Below are positions 46,836 to 57,370 of a stretch of 64,000 nt of DNA, piece after piece; within the stretch, counting starts at the first letter, position 1; each line of letters begins with the position of its first letter. The notes below the pieces were generated by a model. It did no database searches and was not told the origin of the DNA. It saw only the letters and a program-made list of their open reading frames with translations. Origin of the DNA: Ustilaginoidea virens (Eukaryota > Ascomycota > Sordariomycetes > Hypocreales > Clavicipitaceae); NCBI RefSeq assembly GCF_000687475.1, contig NC_057316.1, forward strand, positions 6,634,001 through 6,698,000, in the 5' to 3' direction. The position numbers and the translations under genes are program-made.

Positions 46836-47421
46836 GGGGTGAGTCTGCGCATTCGTCTGCCGTCGAAAGGGGCTGTTTTCTCGGCAGTGTAATCATAGAA
46901 CACGGGCGCCTTGATAGATGCGCCTTGATAGATTCAAACACCATGAGAAAAAAACGAGGAATTGGGGGGGTATCGACTGCCCCCTTGGGAGCTGAACAAG
47001 TCGTGCTACCGCGCTTCAAAGTTCTTGTATTATGTCAATGCCACCCTGAGCAAGGCCTTCCTTTCCAGTCAGTCCTACGCCCGCGGAAATGAGACCATGA
47101 AAACTCCCCATCACACGGCCGCCCCCGCCGCAGCTTTTCCACCAAGAGCGCTATACATATACCAAGCGAGTACAAGTAGGTCTATGCAGGTCTAAGAACC
47201 GGAGAAATTGTCGGTCAAGAAACAATAGAGCCCCCATCCCGATAACTAAAAAAGGGAATAAATAAACACACGCACGCACGCACACAAGAGAACTAAACAA
47301 CAAACGCCATCGCAATGTACACTTTGTATGCGGCGCACCCGTCTACAAGTTTGCTTGGCCGCTCTCCACCCGGTCCGGCTTGCACTCGCACGCTGGAGCG
47401 ACGTTCCCCCCCAACCCCCCC
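46836..47421. other. Intergenic, convergent ALG5 and ERG1 3' ends
   Basis: No gene seen. A CACGCACG-type run lies at about 47266-47285. Confidence 0.55.
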
Positions 47422-48969
47422 TTACCGGAACCCCTCGCGCCAGACCAGCGGCAGAAAGACGACGCTGGCCTTCCACAGAATCAGGACGGCGTCGATGAGG
47501 GCCAGGGGAGCCTTGAGCACGCCCAGCGGGCCCGAGCCCATGACGGCAAGCGCGTTCAGCCACAGGGACAGGAAGGCGACGGAGAAGAAGTGGTAGGCGA
47601 GGATGGAGGGGCGTTGGATGATGCCGGCGAGGAGGCCGCAGGGCCCGTCGGTGATGCCCCGCTGAAAGTACTCGAAGCAGCCCTGCTGCAGGGCGCGGAG
47701 CTGCCTGTCGTTGGCGGCGAACAGCGTGTACAGGGCTTGGGCGAGGACGTTGACGATGGAGGTCATGCTCTTGCGGCGCCAGTAAAAGACCTTGACGGCC
47801 TGGTCGACGGCCTTGACGTCCTCGAGGTCCGGCACGCTCGACGGGTCGAGCAGCTGCGACAGCAGCACGGCGTCGTTGAAGGCGACGGTCATGCCGCCGC
47901 CCGTCAGGGGATGCCGCATGTTGAAGGCGTCGCCGAGGAGGACCACGCCGTTGGCGGTCTGCCTCGTCGGGGGCAGCCAGCTGTTGGGCATGCTTCGGGG
48001 GATCTTGCCGTCCTCCAGGGCCCTGAGGGCGGCGGGGCGGACCGAGGCGGGCAGCGCGGGAATCGCCACGTTCTTGATGTAGCCGCGCACGCCGCCGGCG
48101 GCGGGGGCCGCCTCGGGCAGGCCGTGGGGCACGTCGAACAAGGCGCGGGTTTCGTGCGTGCCGATCTGGTAGAGGAGCGTGGGGGACGAGCCGGCCCCGA
48201 TGATGACGTGGCCGTAGTTTTTCTGGGGCAGGACGGCGTCGACGAGCTCGAGGGCGTAGAACTTGCTCCTGACGACGGGCTTGGCGTCGAGGAGCTGCTT
48301 GCGGAACTTGGAGTCGTAGCCGTCGGCGATGATGGTCAGGTGGCCGAAGAAGTAGTCGGGCTTCTTGCCGCCCGTTTGCGCGTCGGCCGTCTTGGCGAGC
48401 ACGCCCAGCACCTGGTCCGTGAGCTCGCCCCGGATGGTCTTGACGACCTCGGTCTCCACGACGGTGATGTTGTCGTGCGCGAGGCACGACCGCCGCAGCT
48501 GCGTGATGAACTTGCCGTGGTGGAAGGACCGCCCCTCGGGCCGCTTGCCCCGCCGGCCGGAGCCGCCCCAGGCATGCACGACGCGGCCGCCGTCGTCGAC
48601 GGTGGGATAGGGAATCATGGTCGGGACGTCGTTGAAGAGGACCATGTACCCCTTGCAGGGGACGGCGTCGATGCGCTCGACGCAGTGCCCCAGGCCGAGC
48701 TTCTTGAGCGCCGCAATGCCGCCCGGCTGGAGCAGCTCGCCGACAATGCGGTCCGGCTCCTTCATCCACCGCTCGAGAAGCAGGACCGAGCGGCCCTGGT
48801 TGGCGAGGGCGTAGGCGATTGCGCATCCGAAAACACCCGCGCCCACGACGACGACGTCGGCCTCGTGGTAGTCCCGTCGTCGCCGGCTGGCGTCCGCTGC
48901 GGCTGGAACGGCGGCTGGAACGGCGGCGGGCGTCGGGCCTGCTGTCGCGGCTGCGGCCATTTTCGACAT
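47422..48969 (-). CDS. ERG1: Squalene monooxygenase (squalene epoxidase) ERG1
   Basis: Intronless, 515 residues. After a short Ala/Pro-rich N-terminus come the FAD dinucleotide-binding motif DVVVVGAGVFGCAIAYALAN (GxGxxG at 43-48) and LLLERWMKEPDRIVGELLQP. The flavoprotein DG motif is in LTIIADGYDSKFRK, and the GD motif in VVLLGDAFNMRHPLTGGGMT. YGHVIIGAGSSPTLLYQIG and the hydrophobic C-terminal helices (AYHFFSVAFLSLWL; LPLVWREGFR) anchor it in the ER. It converts squalene to 2,3-oxidosqualene, the first oxygen step of ergosterol synthesis, and is the allylamine target. The start at 48969 is chosen for size; the frame stays open upstream to 49197 without resemblance. Confidence 0.97.
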   Translation of the reverse strand: MSKMAAAATAGPTPAAVPAAVPAAADASRRRRDYHEADVVVVGAGVFGCAIAYALANQGRSVLLLERWMKEPDRIVGELLQPGGIAALKKLGLGHCVERIDAVPCKGYMVLFNDVPTMIPYPTVDDGGRVVHAWGGSGRRGKRPEGRSFHHGKFITQLRRSCLAHDNITVVETEVVKTIRGELTDQVLGVLAKTADAQTGGKKPDYFFGHLTIIADGYDSKFRKQLLDAKPVVRSKFYALELVDAVLPQKNYGHVIIGAGSSPTLLYQIGTHETRALFDVPHGLPEAAPAAGGVRGYIKNVAIPALPASVRPAALRALEDGKIPRSMPNSWLPPTRQTANGVVLLGDAFNMRHPLTGGGMTVAFNDAVLLSQLLDPSSVPDLEDVKAVDQAVKVFYWRRKSMTSIVNVLAQALYTLFAANDRQLRALQQGCFEYFQRGITDGPCGLLAGIIQRPSILAYHFFSVAFLSLWLNALAVMGSGPLGVLKAPLALIDAVLILWKASVVFLPLVWREGFR

Positions 48970-50542
48970 CGATGTCCAAAAAGTCAAAGTGCGGGGAACG
49001 GGGAGGTTAGGCCCTGCCGTGCTTCGAGTGAGTCCGGGCGTGATTGGTTTCCCAGGCCGTTTGGCGAGGTTGAAGAGCGGGAGCGGCCCAAAAGGGGGGT
49101 TATTGGGATTATTAGGGACGACTAGGGGACTCGTCCCAGGCGATCGGGGGATTCGGGCGTTGCAGAACCGATGGGCCGAATCGAAGTGAAGCGACACAGA
49201 CGGAAATCAGATGCAGGAACCGGCGGCAAGCATTTCGCTTGGTTCGTGTTCGTGCCGTCCGTCAGGGGCTCTCCCTCTGCGTGTCTGCGCAAGTGCGTGG
49301 GTTCAAATTTCAATGTTTTGCGTTCGACGTTCGGCGGGCCCCTGGCGCCACTTGCGAAAGGTCGCGGGCTATTCTGGCCAATCAGACAGACATTGAGCCT
49401 GCTTGAAATCGACTGGAACCACCACCCCCCCCCCCCCCAGCTTGGTAAATGTTGTTGGTGGCGGAATTGCATGTGAATATGTATCTTTGCAGGGGCCAAG
49501 GCATTCCCGCGGTCCAAGCAGTCTGGTTGAGCTCGCTCTCAGCAGCTGGGGTACGTACGGAGTACGGAGTAGAGGTGGGTCAATTGTCGTTGCGGTTGAT
49601 CCCAGAAGAAGCACAATTACCTGGCGCAAATGAGGTTGAAGAACATCCGCAGGTTCCTGGATGCGATAAAGTACGACCCTGAAGAAATGTGGACTAACAA
49701 GTAAAGAGAAGCCTTACAGCATAGTGCGTGATATTATCCTGGCCTTGTAGACGATATTCTTATTACTTCCTACTGTGACCCAAAGCGGCGGAGAAAGGTA
49801 AAAGAGCCAAGGGAAGCATACGATTCAGACAAGAAAGGCGACGCTGCGTACATTATAGGCATTTAGATCATACGAGATGGACCTTGACGTCGACTCTATC
49901 TTAGCCATGCAACATATAGTAGTAAAATCAGCGAGAAAATCAAGCGATCCGACAAAGGAGCATTTCCCCCATCGACAATTACGCCAGCAGAGCTTTTCCC
50001 ATCCGCATGGGAAGCTCAGCAACGGAGGATTTAACAACACTTATCCACGTCTATCAACGCTGCACTTCTTAAACGTCCTTTCAGCGGGTTCTAAGAGGGC
50101 GTCTTGAACGGAAACCCATCTGGAAGACCTGAGGATATACATTCCTCGACAGGATAGGCCAGACTCCAAGCACCTTGGCTGAACACCTGGGTCGAGGCAG
50201 GTTGTGTACATAGGCAGATTGTGTGGTGGAAACTCACAAAACGAAGGCAAGTGTGCTGGAAAGCGTCCGACGATTGATGGCACTTGGCGACCACTTGCTT
50301 TCCATTTTACGGCCAATCCACAGTTGACCTTTCCTTCCCAGATGTCCGATGTCCCTTTCTCTCTCACAGCAACTGTTATTTGAGCCTCCCACTTTTGGGC
50401 CCTTGACGGACCTTCTGACATTCATCTTTTTTTTTTTTGTTACAGTTCTCCCGTTCGCAGCATCATCACTTCTCAATCTTTAGCTTTTCGAGTTTCAACG
50501 CTGCAATCCTTAAAGTTGGATTCCAATTCAACGCTCCCCGTC
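48970..50542. other. Intergenic upstream of ERG1, turning AT-rich
   Basis: The first ~400 bp are the ERG1 promoter and leader. A C13 run sits at about 49427-49438, and a GTACGGAGTACGGAGTA direct repeat at about 49555-49571. From ~49.6 to 50.5 kb composition is clearly more AT-rich than the flanking housekeeping genes. I see no gene in it. Confidence 0.5.
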
Positions 50543-51289
50543 ATGTCTGAAGCTACTTCGGAATGGGATTCCCCTGAAGTCATTGCGCAGTACGCACGAA
50601 ATGAGGCGCACGTTACTTTCGCCAAACATTTCAGTTCGCAGCTCCAACATCTGCCCCAGGAAGTGAGGGACATGGCGACGCCGAGTTGGGTCTTTCAACA
50701 ACTTGGTCTCATGGACTTACCAATATTTTTGGCAACTGGTAATATCATAAGCCCATTGCCCGTGCTCGTGGGAGACGAGTTTGATGCAGAAACGTGCCTT
50801 CGAGCAGTTCTTGGGAAAATCATCTGGGAAGGCGAAAGAATCCAGCGATTTCCGAGGTGGCTGAATGTCCGGAGGCACGAACTATATCGACCGATTCTCG
50901 ACTTGGTCGATGAATGCCCAGAAGATTTACTAGCCCTGTCCAAGAAGCCATTGCCAACCGCAGCATCGCCAACCGCAGCATTACCAACCGTATCAACGCC
51001 ATCCGCACCATCGCCAGCCAGAGCATGGCAACGTGGAGACCTGTTACGCTCACCATCGCCACCCACAACATCTCCAACCCCACCCAGACTCATACCTCGA
51101 AAGCGAAGGAATACGTTTGCTGGGGAAGGGCCATCCTGGCGTGCGGGCGCTGATATCCTGGCACAAGCGATCCAAGAGAACTCGGGGGCGGTTGAAAGAG
51201 CCACAACAGCAATCGAAAGAAACACAGAGACTCTAGAAGTGAACACGAAACTGCTCCATATAATTTACGCAAAGATAGAACGGCTTTGA
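50543..51289 (+). CDS. Orphan hypothetical protein with a repetitive TAASPTAALP linker
   Basis: Single-exon frame of 248 residues from the first ATG at 50543; the frame is open slightly further upstream. The N-terminal half looks folded: SEWDSPEVIAQYARNEAH, QLQHLPQEVRDMATPSWVF and FPRWLNVRRHELYRPILDLV. A Pro/Ser/Thr/Ala linker built from imperfect 15-bp DNA repeats follows (residues ~140-175), then RLIPRKRRNTFAGEGPSW. The C-terminus is a predicted amphipathic helix (NSGAVERATTAIERNTETLE and on) that could form a coiled coil. I recognise no family. Flanking DNA is AT-rich and gene-poor, so a lineage-specific or accessory gene is likely. Coding status is moderately supported by the sustained non-random composition. 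Confidence 0.55.
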   Translation: MSEATSEWDSPEVIAQYARNEAHVTFAKHFSSQLQHLPQEVRDMATPSWVFQQLGLMDLPIFLATGNIISPLPVLVGDEFDAETCLRAVLGKIIWEGERIQRFPRWLNVRRHELYRPILDLVDECPEDLLALSKKPLPTAASPTAALPTVSTPSAPSPARAWQRGDLLRSPSPPTTSPTPPRLIPRKRRNTFAGEGPSWRAGADILAQAIQENSGAVERATTAIERNTETLEVNTKLLHIIYAKIERL

Positions 51290-52163
51290 ATTGAGAACAT
51301 TTGCTTGCTAGGAATGGCAGTAAAGCCTTGATTGCTGATTCTACTTCGAAATTGGGCAAACAGGGGTATCGACATTTCTCCTTTCCCCTGGGGTGTTTAA
51401 GACAACACTGCCGTGAAGAAGGCCAGCTCTGCTGCGGGAGAAAGCGGACTTGGTGGAAGTTGAGGTGTGTCCCGGAAGTGTGTCGATTGCTCGGTGGTTC
51501 GGGAAGATGGAGTTGAAATCATTTGCCTAATCAACAGTGCTATTCCTCCCCACCCAATCCGCGAGTCTTTACCGTCTGGTGAGGTCTCAGTGTTGCCTTT
51601 GAACTTTGTTTTCTTTCGTATTCTCAGCAAACAGAAGGCACTCCCACCAACGGCAATGCCCTGCGACTCAAGCCGGATCATTTCGGTAGGTCAGATCTTG
51701 CAGGCCTTTATCCAAGGAGAAGATGGAATCAGCAAATCAAAGGAAGCGTCTGCGATCAATCACCACCACTACCACGTACTATGTAATTGACGCCAGTTGC
51801 AGTCGTTAAGCGTCAACATCCCAACAGACGCGGATCTAGGTCTACTAACCAGTAAGCTCCAGTAGACCAGGGGACCAGTGGACCAGTGGACCAGTGGACC
51901 TGTTGACTTACCGTTGACCTACCGTTGACCTACCCAAGGCGTGCCATTAAAACACCACAGTAGGCCGAAGTGTTGCCGTGCGCACCCTCAACTTTTTGCA
52001 ACTACCAGACCAGAGTCACCAGACCTAACATATTGTACGGAGCTATGTCCTTGCCGTCATTCACTCACTGACTGGCGAATTGTATGGCGCCATCGTCGTC
52101 AATCTCATTGAATGGAAATTGTTGAAGCCATCCCGACTCCTCCATGCAACATGGACGCTCAAA
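51290..52163. other. Intergenic with two small tandem repeats
   Basis: No gene seen. A (GGACCAGT)n array lies at 51871-51900. Right after it is an 11-bp repeat (ACCGTTGACCT-like, three copies) at about 51903-51935. The last ~80 bp before 52164 are in frame with the next gene but look like leader. Confidence 0.55.
51871..51935 (+). repeat. Adjacent 8-bp and 11-bp tandem repeats
   Basis: About four GGACCAGT units, then three units of ACCGTTGACCT type, in the upstream region of the PPR-like gene. Confidence 0.88.
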
Positions 52164-54989
52164 ATGGCTTCCAAAAAACCCGTGCCCTCTAAAGCGGCCC
52201 TCAATGCCCTGCGCGGCGTCCTTCTGACCACCTCCTGTTCTGTCATCTTGCTCGCCGAGGAACGTCGACGTAGGCTGCAAATTGCCCGTTCTGCCATCGA
52301 CAATGCCCGCAAACTACACTCGCTCCAGAGCTATCGCGGACCCGTTGCCCAAGCAGACAGCCATGCATCTTGGCAAGGCAGGCTCGCCGACGTCGACCAC
52401 ACTGTCCTGTCTGTTGCGTCTTTTCCTCGACCAAGGACTTCTACGCGTCGCAGAGGCCGTGCGCATCTGATAGGCAGCGGGAACAACGGAGCACACTGCG
52501 ATGAGAAAGGCGCAACTGCTCCGCCCGAAAAAGGCGAAAGGAACTCGGGTCCCGATACGGCCTCGAGTTTGCCGTACCGTTCTCATAGTCCTAGCATGGT
52601 CGACTTGGACAGTCTGAAGCTCGCATCTTTTGAACCAGTCAGACGACGCCCTGCGGCGGCCCGGATGTTGCCCCCCCGAGACTTCTCCACGTCGAACATG
52701 CTACCGGCCTTTGCTCCCGACCATTATGCTTTGTCCAAACCAACAGAAACCCCGTACACGGAGCCTGCGGTCCGATCAGGTGAAGGTGATCAGCCTGGTG
52801 AGGACGCCGAAGATGCCTCTTCCGAAATCGACGCGATTAAAACTGCTCGTCTCTATCTGGAAAAGTTGGCAGGCGGCCCCTCGACTCGTCAACCCGACTT
52901 CTCTATTAAATTTGCTCGTCTCTATCTGGAAATGTCGAAAGGCGACTTCTCGACTCCTCGACCCTTGTATTTCAAAGCTGTGCCTGCGTTGAAGTGGTTG
53001 CTCAAAGATATGGAAGCTTCCGAATCCGATATAGACAAAAGCAATCTCCGCGAGAAGATTGATCTAGCGGGCACAGTTCTCGAACGAGTAGCGTCCTTCG
53101 GCCCCCCGCCATCGCTGCATATTGCCAGGATACTGCGATCCCAGGCAACTCGACTCTTTCGAGCCGTGTCCCGCTCGTGCTCCGAAAAACTAGCCACAAC
53201 CCTGGCCCAAGCCCTGCCGTTATGCGAAGACCCTTTGGGGCTTCTTTTCCACTTCATGGCCATTGTCCAAACCGGAAATCATCAAAAAGCGCTGCGAGAA
53301 ACTCTGTTGTTGCTGTCACAATACCCTAATCAGCATCGGTACTCATGGTCTCGCGGCATGCTGTTGTTCCGCGTTTTATACCGACACGCAAAGTCTCAAC
53401 AAGTCGATTTCCCTCAAACCAGGCAGCTTTACCTGATGCTTCGGGAGGCTGGTCTCTTTGAACAGATTGCAGTGCCGAGATCTACAGAGTACGACATCCG
53501 AAGGTTGATGACTGTTTTGGCTTTTGAGTGCGGAGACTGCGGCTTTGCACGCTCGGAACTCCAGAAACTGGACGAGATTGACTCTGGAGGGCTGGCTTCC
53601 GACGTTCGACTGCAAAAGTGGCTCATCGTTGGGAAGGCCGACGAGGGGAGGTGGTCAGAGGTGCTGTCCCACATTGAAATGCTGAGGCAAAGTCTGGCCC
53701 CAGACTACTGGGATTTTCAGCTCTTTCTTGGCGAGGTCGCTGATCTCTTCTCAGCCCACGGTCACAAGAGCGATCAGCTAGAGTGTTTCCTTCGAACAGC
53801 TGTGACAGAGTACCAGCTCAAGCTTGAGAATCGGTGGATCTGGGCTGTTTTGGACAACCATGCAGCGCATCGCCAGATACAATCAGTACTCTCGTGGCTG
53901 CAATTTTGCGCGGGTGCTGGCGTACTGATGGACGCCTCTTTTCAATGGACGTTCTTCTATTGGGGTCGGAAGTACTGGAACTTTTCAGATGAAATGATAC
54001 GGAAAATGAAAAGAAGGCTGCGCAAAGATTCGGTCGCCACCCGACGGAAAATTCAAAGAAGACTGCGCAAATATCCATTCGCCGTTAGACGGGAAATGAA
54101 ATCAGAACTGCGCAAAGATTCAGTCGCCGCCAGACGAAAAGAAAGACTGCGAACGGATTCAGTCGCCGCCAGACGAAAAAAAAGACTGCAAACAGATTCA
54201 GTCGCCGCCAGACGGGGTTGCGATGCACAACGCAACATGGCCTTTGCGGGGAGACGTGCGCAGTTCATCCTGAGGCGTGCCGTGGTGAAGCACCTAAAGG
54301 GCCCAGACCCTGATACGCATGGCGCGGCCCGCTTGATCCACGTCGCTCATCGTGAGGGTCGGGATGTGAGCTCAGCTCTCACGCCTCTTTTGATTACCCA
54401 ACTCAAACGGGGGGGGAACCCTTGGCGACTGATCAACGATGCGCTTCGGATGGGGGTACGCGTGCACGACAGGGCTTACAACAAGGCGGCTCAGGCACTC
54501 TCCACCAGAGGTGATCACCAGGGAGCGGCGAAAATGTGTGAAGTTGCCGCGAGGGAGAACGGCAAGGGCCAGCTTCTGTACAACCAATACAATTTCGCGA
54601 ACCTGGTGTTTGCATACACGGGTATCGCGGAATACAAGGCTCTGCAGTCTCTTCTCTCTAGGCTCACCTCGGAAGTACGGTGGTGGCACGGAAGCCGAAC
54701 GTGCAAAGAGAGCATCAAGCTGGCCATGAAGAACGTTGCGAGGCGAATCATTCTCCATTCGGCCAACAGCGAATACCATCGCCAGGCCCTCATTCACTTG
54801 GATAACGCTCTCTTGCACGTCAAAAGTTGCCGCCCTACCTGGAAATGCAGGCAAGCCGTGTCTGAAGCATACATTGGTCTCGCCGGCCGCCGCTTGGACG
54901 CGTCGCTGAAAAGGCTACGCGCGATGCAAAAGCGCCAAGGAAAGAGCAAGGGCAGGCGTGGTAGAAGACAGTCAGACGAAGTTGGATAA
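52164..54989 (+). CDS. Large PPR/TPR-like helical-repeat protein, probably mitochondrial
   Basis: Single exon, 941 residues from ATG 52164. The opening SKAALNALRGVLLTTSCSVI then LLAEERRRRLQIARSAIDNA resembles a recurrent N-terminus of fungal pentatricopeptide proteins, from memory. The hydrophobic segment (LRGVLLTTSCSVILLA) may be a mitochondrial targeting or anchor element. From ~240 on it is helical-repeat-like, with PPR-style pairs such as RLMTVLAFECGDCGFARSEL, SDVRLQKWLIVGKADEGRWS and YNKAAQALSTRGDHQGAAKM. The C-terminus is very basic (KRQGKSKGRRGRRQ). Fungal PPR proteins process or translate mitochondrial transcripts. An expanded basic repeat (residues ~615-685) interrupts the helical region. 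An upstream in-frame ATG at 52080 would add 28 residues. Confidence 0.8.
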   Translation: MASKKPVPSKAALNALRGVLLTTSCSVILLAEERRRRLQIARSAIDNARKLHSLQSYRGPVAQADSHASWQGRLADVDHTVLSVASFPRPRTSTRRRGRAHLIGSGNNGAHCDEKGATAPPEKGERNSGPDTASSLPYRSHSPSMVDLDSLKLASFEPVRRRPAAARMLPPRDFSTSNMLPAFAPDHYALSKPTETPYTEPAVRSGEGDQPGEDAEDASSEIDAIKTARLYLEKLAGGPSTRQPDFSIKFARLYLEMSKGDFSTPRPLYFKAVPALKWLLKDMEASESDIDKSNLREKIDLAGTVLERVASFGPPPSLHIARILRSQATRLFRAVSRSCSEKLATTLAQALPLCEDPLGLLFHFMAIVQTGNHQKALRETLLLLSQYPNQHRYSWSRGMLLFRVLYRHAKSQQVDFPQTRQLYLMLREAGLFEQIAVPRSTEYDIRRLMTVLAFECGDCGFARSELQKLDEIDSGGLASDVRLQKWLIVGKADEGRWSEVLSHIEMLRQSLAPDYWDFQLFLGEVADLFSAHGHKSDQLECFLRTAVTEYQLKLENRWIWAVLDNHAAHRQIQSVLSWLQFCAGAGVLMDASFQWTFFYWGRKYWNFSDEMIRKMKRRLRKDSVATRRKIQRRLRKYPFAVRREMKSELRKDSVAARRKERLRTDSVAARRKKRLQTDSVAARRGCDAQRNMAFAGRRAQFILRRAVVKHLKGPDPDTHGAARLIHVAHREGRDVSSALTPLLITQLKRGGNPWRLINDALRMGVRVHDRAYNKAAQALSTRGDHQGAAKMCEVAARENGKGQLLYNQYNFANLVFAYTGIAEYKALQSLLSRLTSEVRWWHGSRTCKESIKLAMKNVARRIILHSANSEYHRQALIHLDNALLHVKSCRPTWKCRQAVSEAYIGLAGRRLDASLKRLRAMQKRQGKSKGRRGRRQSDEVG
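54008..54217 (+). repeat. In-frame basic coding repeat, five degenerate units
   Basis: Three 45-bp-class units then two 36-bp units share the core LRKDSVAARR. They lie in the middle of the PPR-like protein. Confidence 0.9.
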
Positions 54990-55623
54990 GGTGACTAGAC
55001 TGGCCCGGCGGCCGCAACATGTATGTAATTAGTTGAAATGTACCAAAAGTGGACGGTATGTCGAGACAATCAGATGGCAGGCTCTTCTGCATGGGTTCTT
55101 CGGGTGACCGTCTAGATGTGTTGGCATGAAGTTTGGCACAAGATATGGGGCACATGTGAGAGAGTTGAGCGTGGTGCACAATAAAGCATTGAGATGTCGC
55201 GGACAAGGAAACACGCAGAAAGGGGAGACAGGATGGGAAATGGTCGCGCTTAGGAGAGCCAAGAAAGGGGAGACGCCAGGCGCAATGGACGTGTTTGCTC
55301 TCTGCCGTTCCGCTGCCCCGGAGCCCGGGGGAGGCAAAAGGCTTCTGTCTGGTGATGGATCCCGTCAATTACGACGAAGTATTCACGAAGTACTCACGAA
55401 GTATTTACCATACAACGTGATAAACTGGAAAAGAGAAGGAATGATTTGGCAGGGACAATGCAGCGAGGGAAGCGAGCACCTTCCTACAACCTGGCAAGTG
55501 CTGGCTCTACATCACATCACGTCACCACAAACAGCCTCCTCAGGCCTCAACATCGTCAGCAAATCCATCATCCGTTGCGAAGCCGATTACAGTTGCCCCC
55601 CTACGTCGGCCGCATCTGCAGTG
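54990..55623. other. Intergenic PPR-like to aldo/keto reductase
   Basis: No supported gene. Three copies of a CGAAGTAYTCA-like unit lie at about 55373-55402. Confidence 0.5.
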
Positions 55624-57370
55624 ATGAATGCCGCATTACCTTGCAGAAAAGCACCTGTTTCGCCATTGTCCCGCTACCGACTTCTTTCTCCCACTGCCTC
55701 TGTCCGCGTCAGTCCGTTATGTCTCGGTTCCATGAACTTTGGCGATGCCTGGTATGAAAGTTTCGCAGCGAGTCTTTACACGTACATTGTTTATACATAC
55801 AAAAAAGGCGTCATCGAACCAAGTAGAGAAAGTGTTTGACGTGGCAGTATGGTCAGGGCCGAGTGGATGGGAAAGTGCACCCGACAAGACACGGAACGGA
55901 TTCTTGACTATTTCTACGAGCAAGTGAGTGAGTGCAGCTTGCGGGCTGGGAACTTTGCAGAGTATTTTGCAAGATCGCGTGGAGAAATCACTCACGCCCT
56001 CTCGCCTAGGGAGGTTTGTCAAGATCAACAGCCACTGCACCGGGACAGCTCCCTGAGCCTTGAGAGCTTGTTGACAATCTTGCGCCAGGAAACTTCATCG
56101 ACACTGCCAACAGCTACCAATTTGAGCAGTCAGAGATATGGATTGGTGAATGGATGAGGAAGCGTGGAAATCGCGATGAGATGGGTAAGCGCAAAAGGGT
56201 CGATTCCCCCCTATCCAAGCAACGCCATGGCATGGTGCTCACGCACCGCTGGCCGATTTTGTAGTCGTTGCTACCAAATACACCACAAACTTCCGAGATG
56301 GACCTGACCAACCGCGCATCATGGCCAATTTCACCGGAAACGGCACCAAGAGTCTGCGGGTGTCCCTGGACGCCAGCTTGAGAAAGCTACAGACCGACTA
56401 TGTCGATATTCTGTATGTCCATTGGTGGGATTACAGTGCGTCCATACCGGAAATCATGCAATCCTTGAACCAGCTTGTTGCAAGCGGCAAAGTGCTGTTC
56501 CTAGGCATCAGCGATGCCCCTGCCTGGGTTGTCAGGTATGTGATGGGATGTGATGGGATGTGATGCTGCTGCTGCATGTCTCCAAGCTTGGCTCATTTTG
56601 GCTGATGACTACCCTGCCCAACCACAGCAAGGCGAATGAATACGCGCGCAATCACGGCCTTCGCCAGTTTTGCATTTACCAAGGCCGATGGTCTGCTGCC
56701 TGTCGTGACCTGGAAAGGGATGTTATCCCTATGTGCAAGGCTGAGGGCATGGCCATTGCCCCCTGGGGCTCCCTAGGTGGTGGTAGATTCAAGTCGGACG
56801 AAGCACGAGGGTCCAACGACGGCCGTCAGCTGGAGGCTACCGAAGATGACATCAAAATAAGCAAAACGCTGCAGATGATAGCAAACCGCAAGGACACAGT
56901 CATTACTAGTATTGCCCTGGCTTATGTTATGCACAAATCTCCATACGTCTTTCCGGTAATAGGAGGCCGCAAGGTTGAGCATCTCCGGGCCAATATCGAG
57001 GCACTGACGATTGAGCTCACCGAGGAAGATGTCGCGGAAATAGACGGTGCCCTGCCGTTCGACTTGGGATTCCCCCATAACTTCTTATGGGGCAGACAAG
57101 TTCCAAAGTCACCACAAGACATCTGGCTACTGTCCACGGCCGGAAACTTTGACTATGTCGAGAACCCCCGGGTAGGTGCAACCCCGAGCCTCCTATTCGA
57201 ACAGGGGCAAAGCATTTTCGCTGACAGCCATCCAGCCTATCAATGTCCGGGTAAATGGAGAGAAGAACCCTTCAACAAAGTCTTTCAGCTGGCGCTGGTT
57301 GCCATACCGGGCGGAGAAGCCTAGATCAGAAGGAAAGTGGTTACCGCAGCCGGGTTATCCCTGGTCTTGA
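55624..57370 (+). CDS. Aldo/keto reductase, norsolorinic-acid-reductase (aryl-alcohol dehydrogenase) type, six exons
   Basis: Proposed exons 55624-55751, 55857-55927, 56089-56184, 56265-56535, 56628-57171 and 57236-57370 give 414 residues. Recognisable blocks are [102 protein letters not shown] and [20 protein letters not shown]. Asp and Tyr of the AKR tetrad are in IDTANSYQ. This class reduces aryl aldehydes or polyketide intermediates with NADPH; the substrate here is unknown, and no biosynthetic cluster surrounds it. Two junctions are uncertain. The exon 2 donor lies in a GTGAGTGAGT duplication. The last intron may be retained, ending instead at 57324. Exon 1 might also have an upstream partner. 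Confidence 0.8.

Noticed and set aside
48970..49197. N-terminal extension of ERG1 by 76 residues
   Set aside because: The extension is Pro/Arg-rich with no resemblance to squalene epoxidases and lies in the promoter-like region.
57172..57324. Aldo/keto reductase ending at 57324 without the last intron
   Set aside because: A good donor (GTAGGT), branch-like CTGAC and acceptor CCAG remove 64 nt and give NPRPINV; kept only as an alternative.
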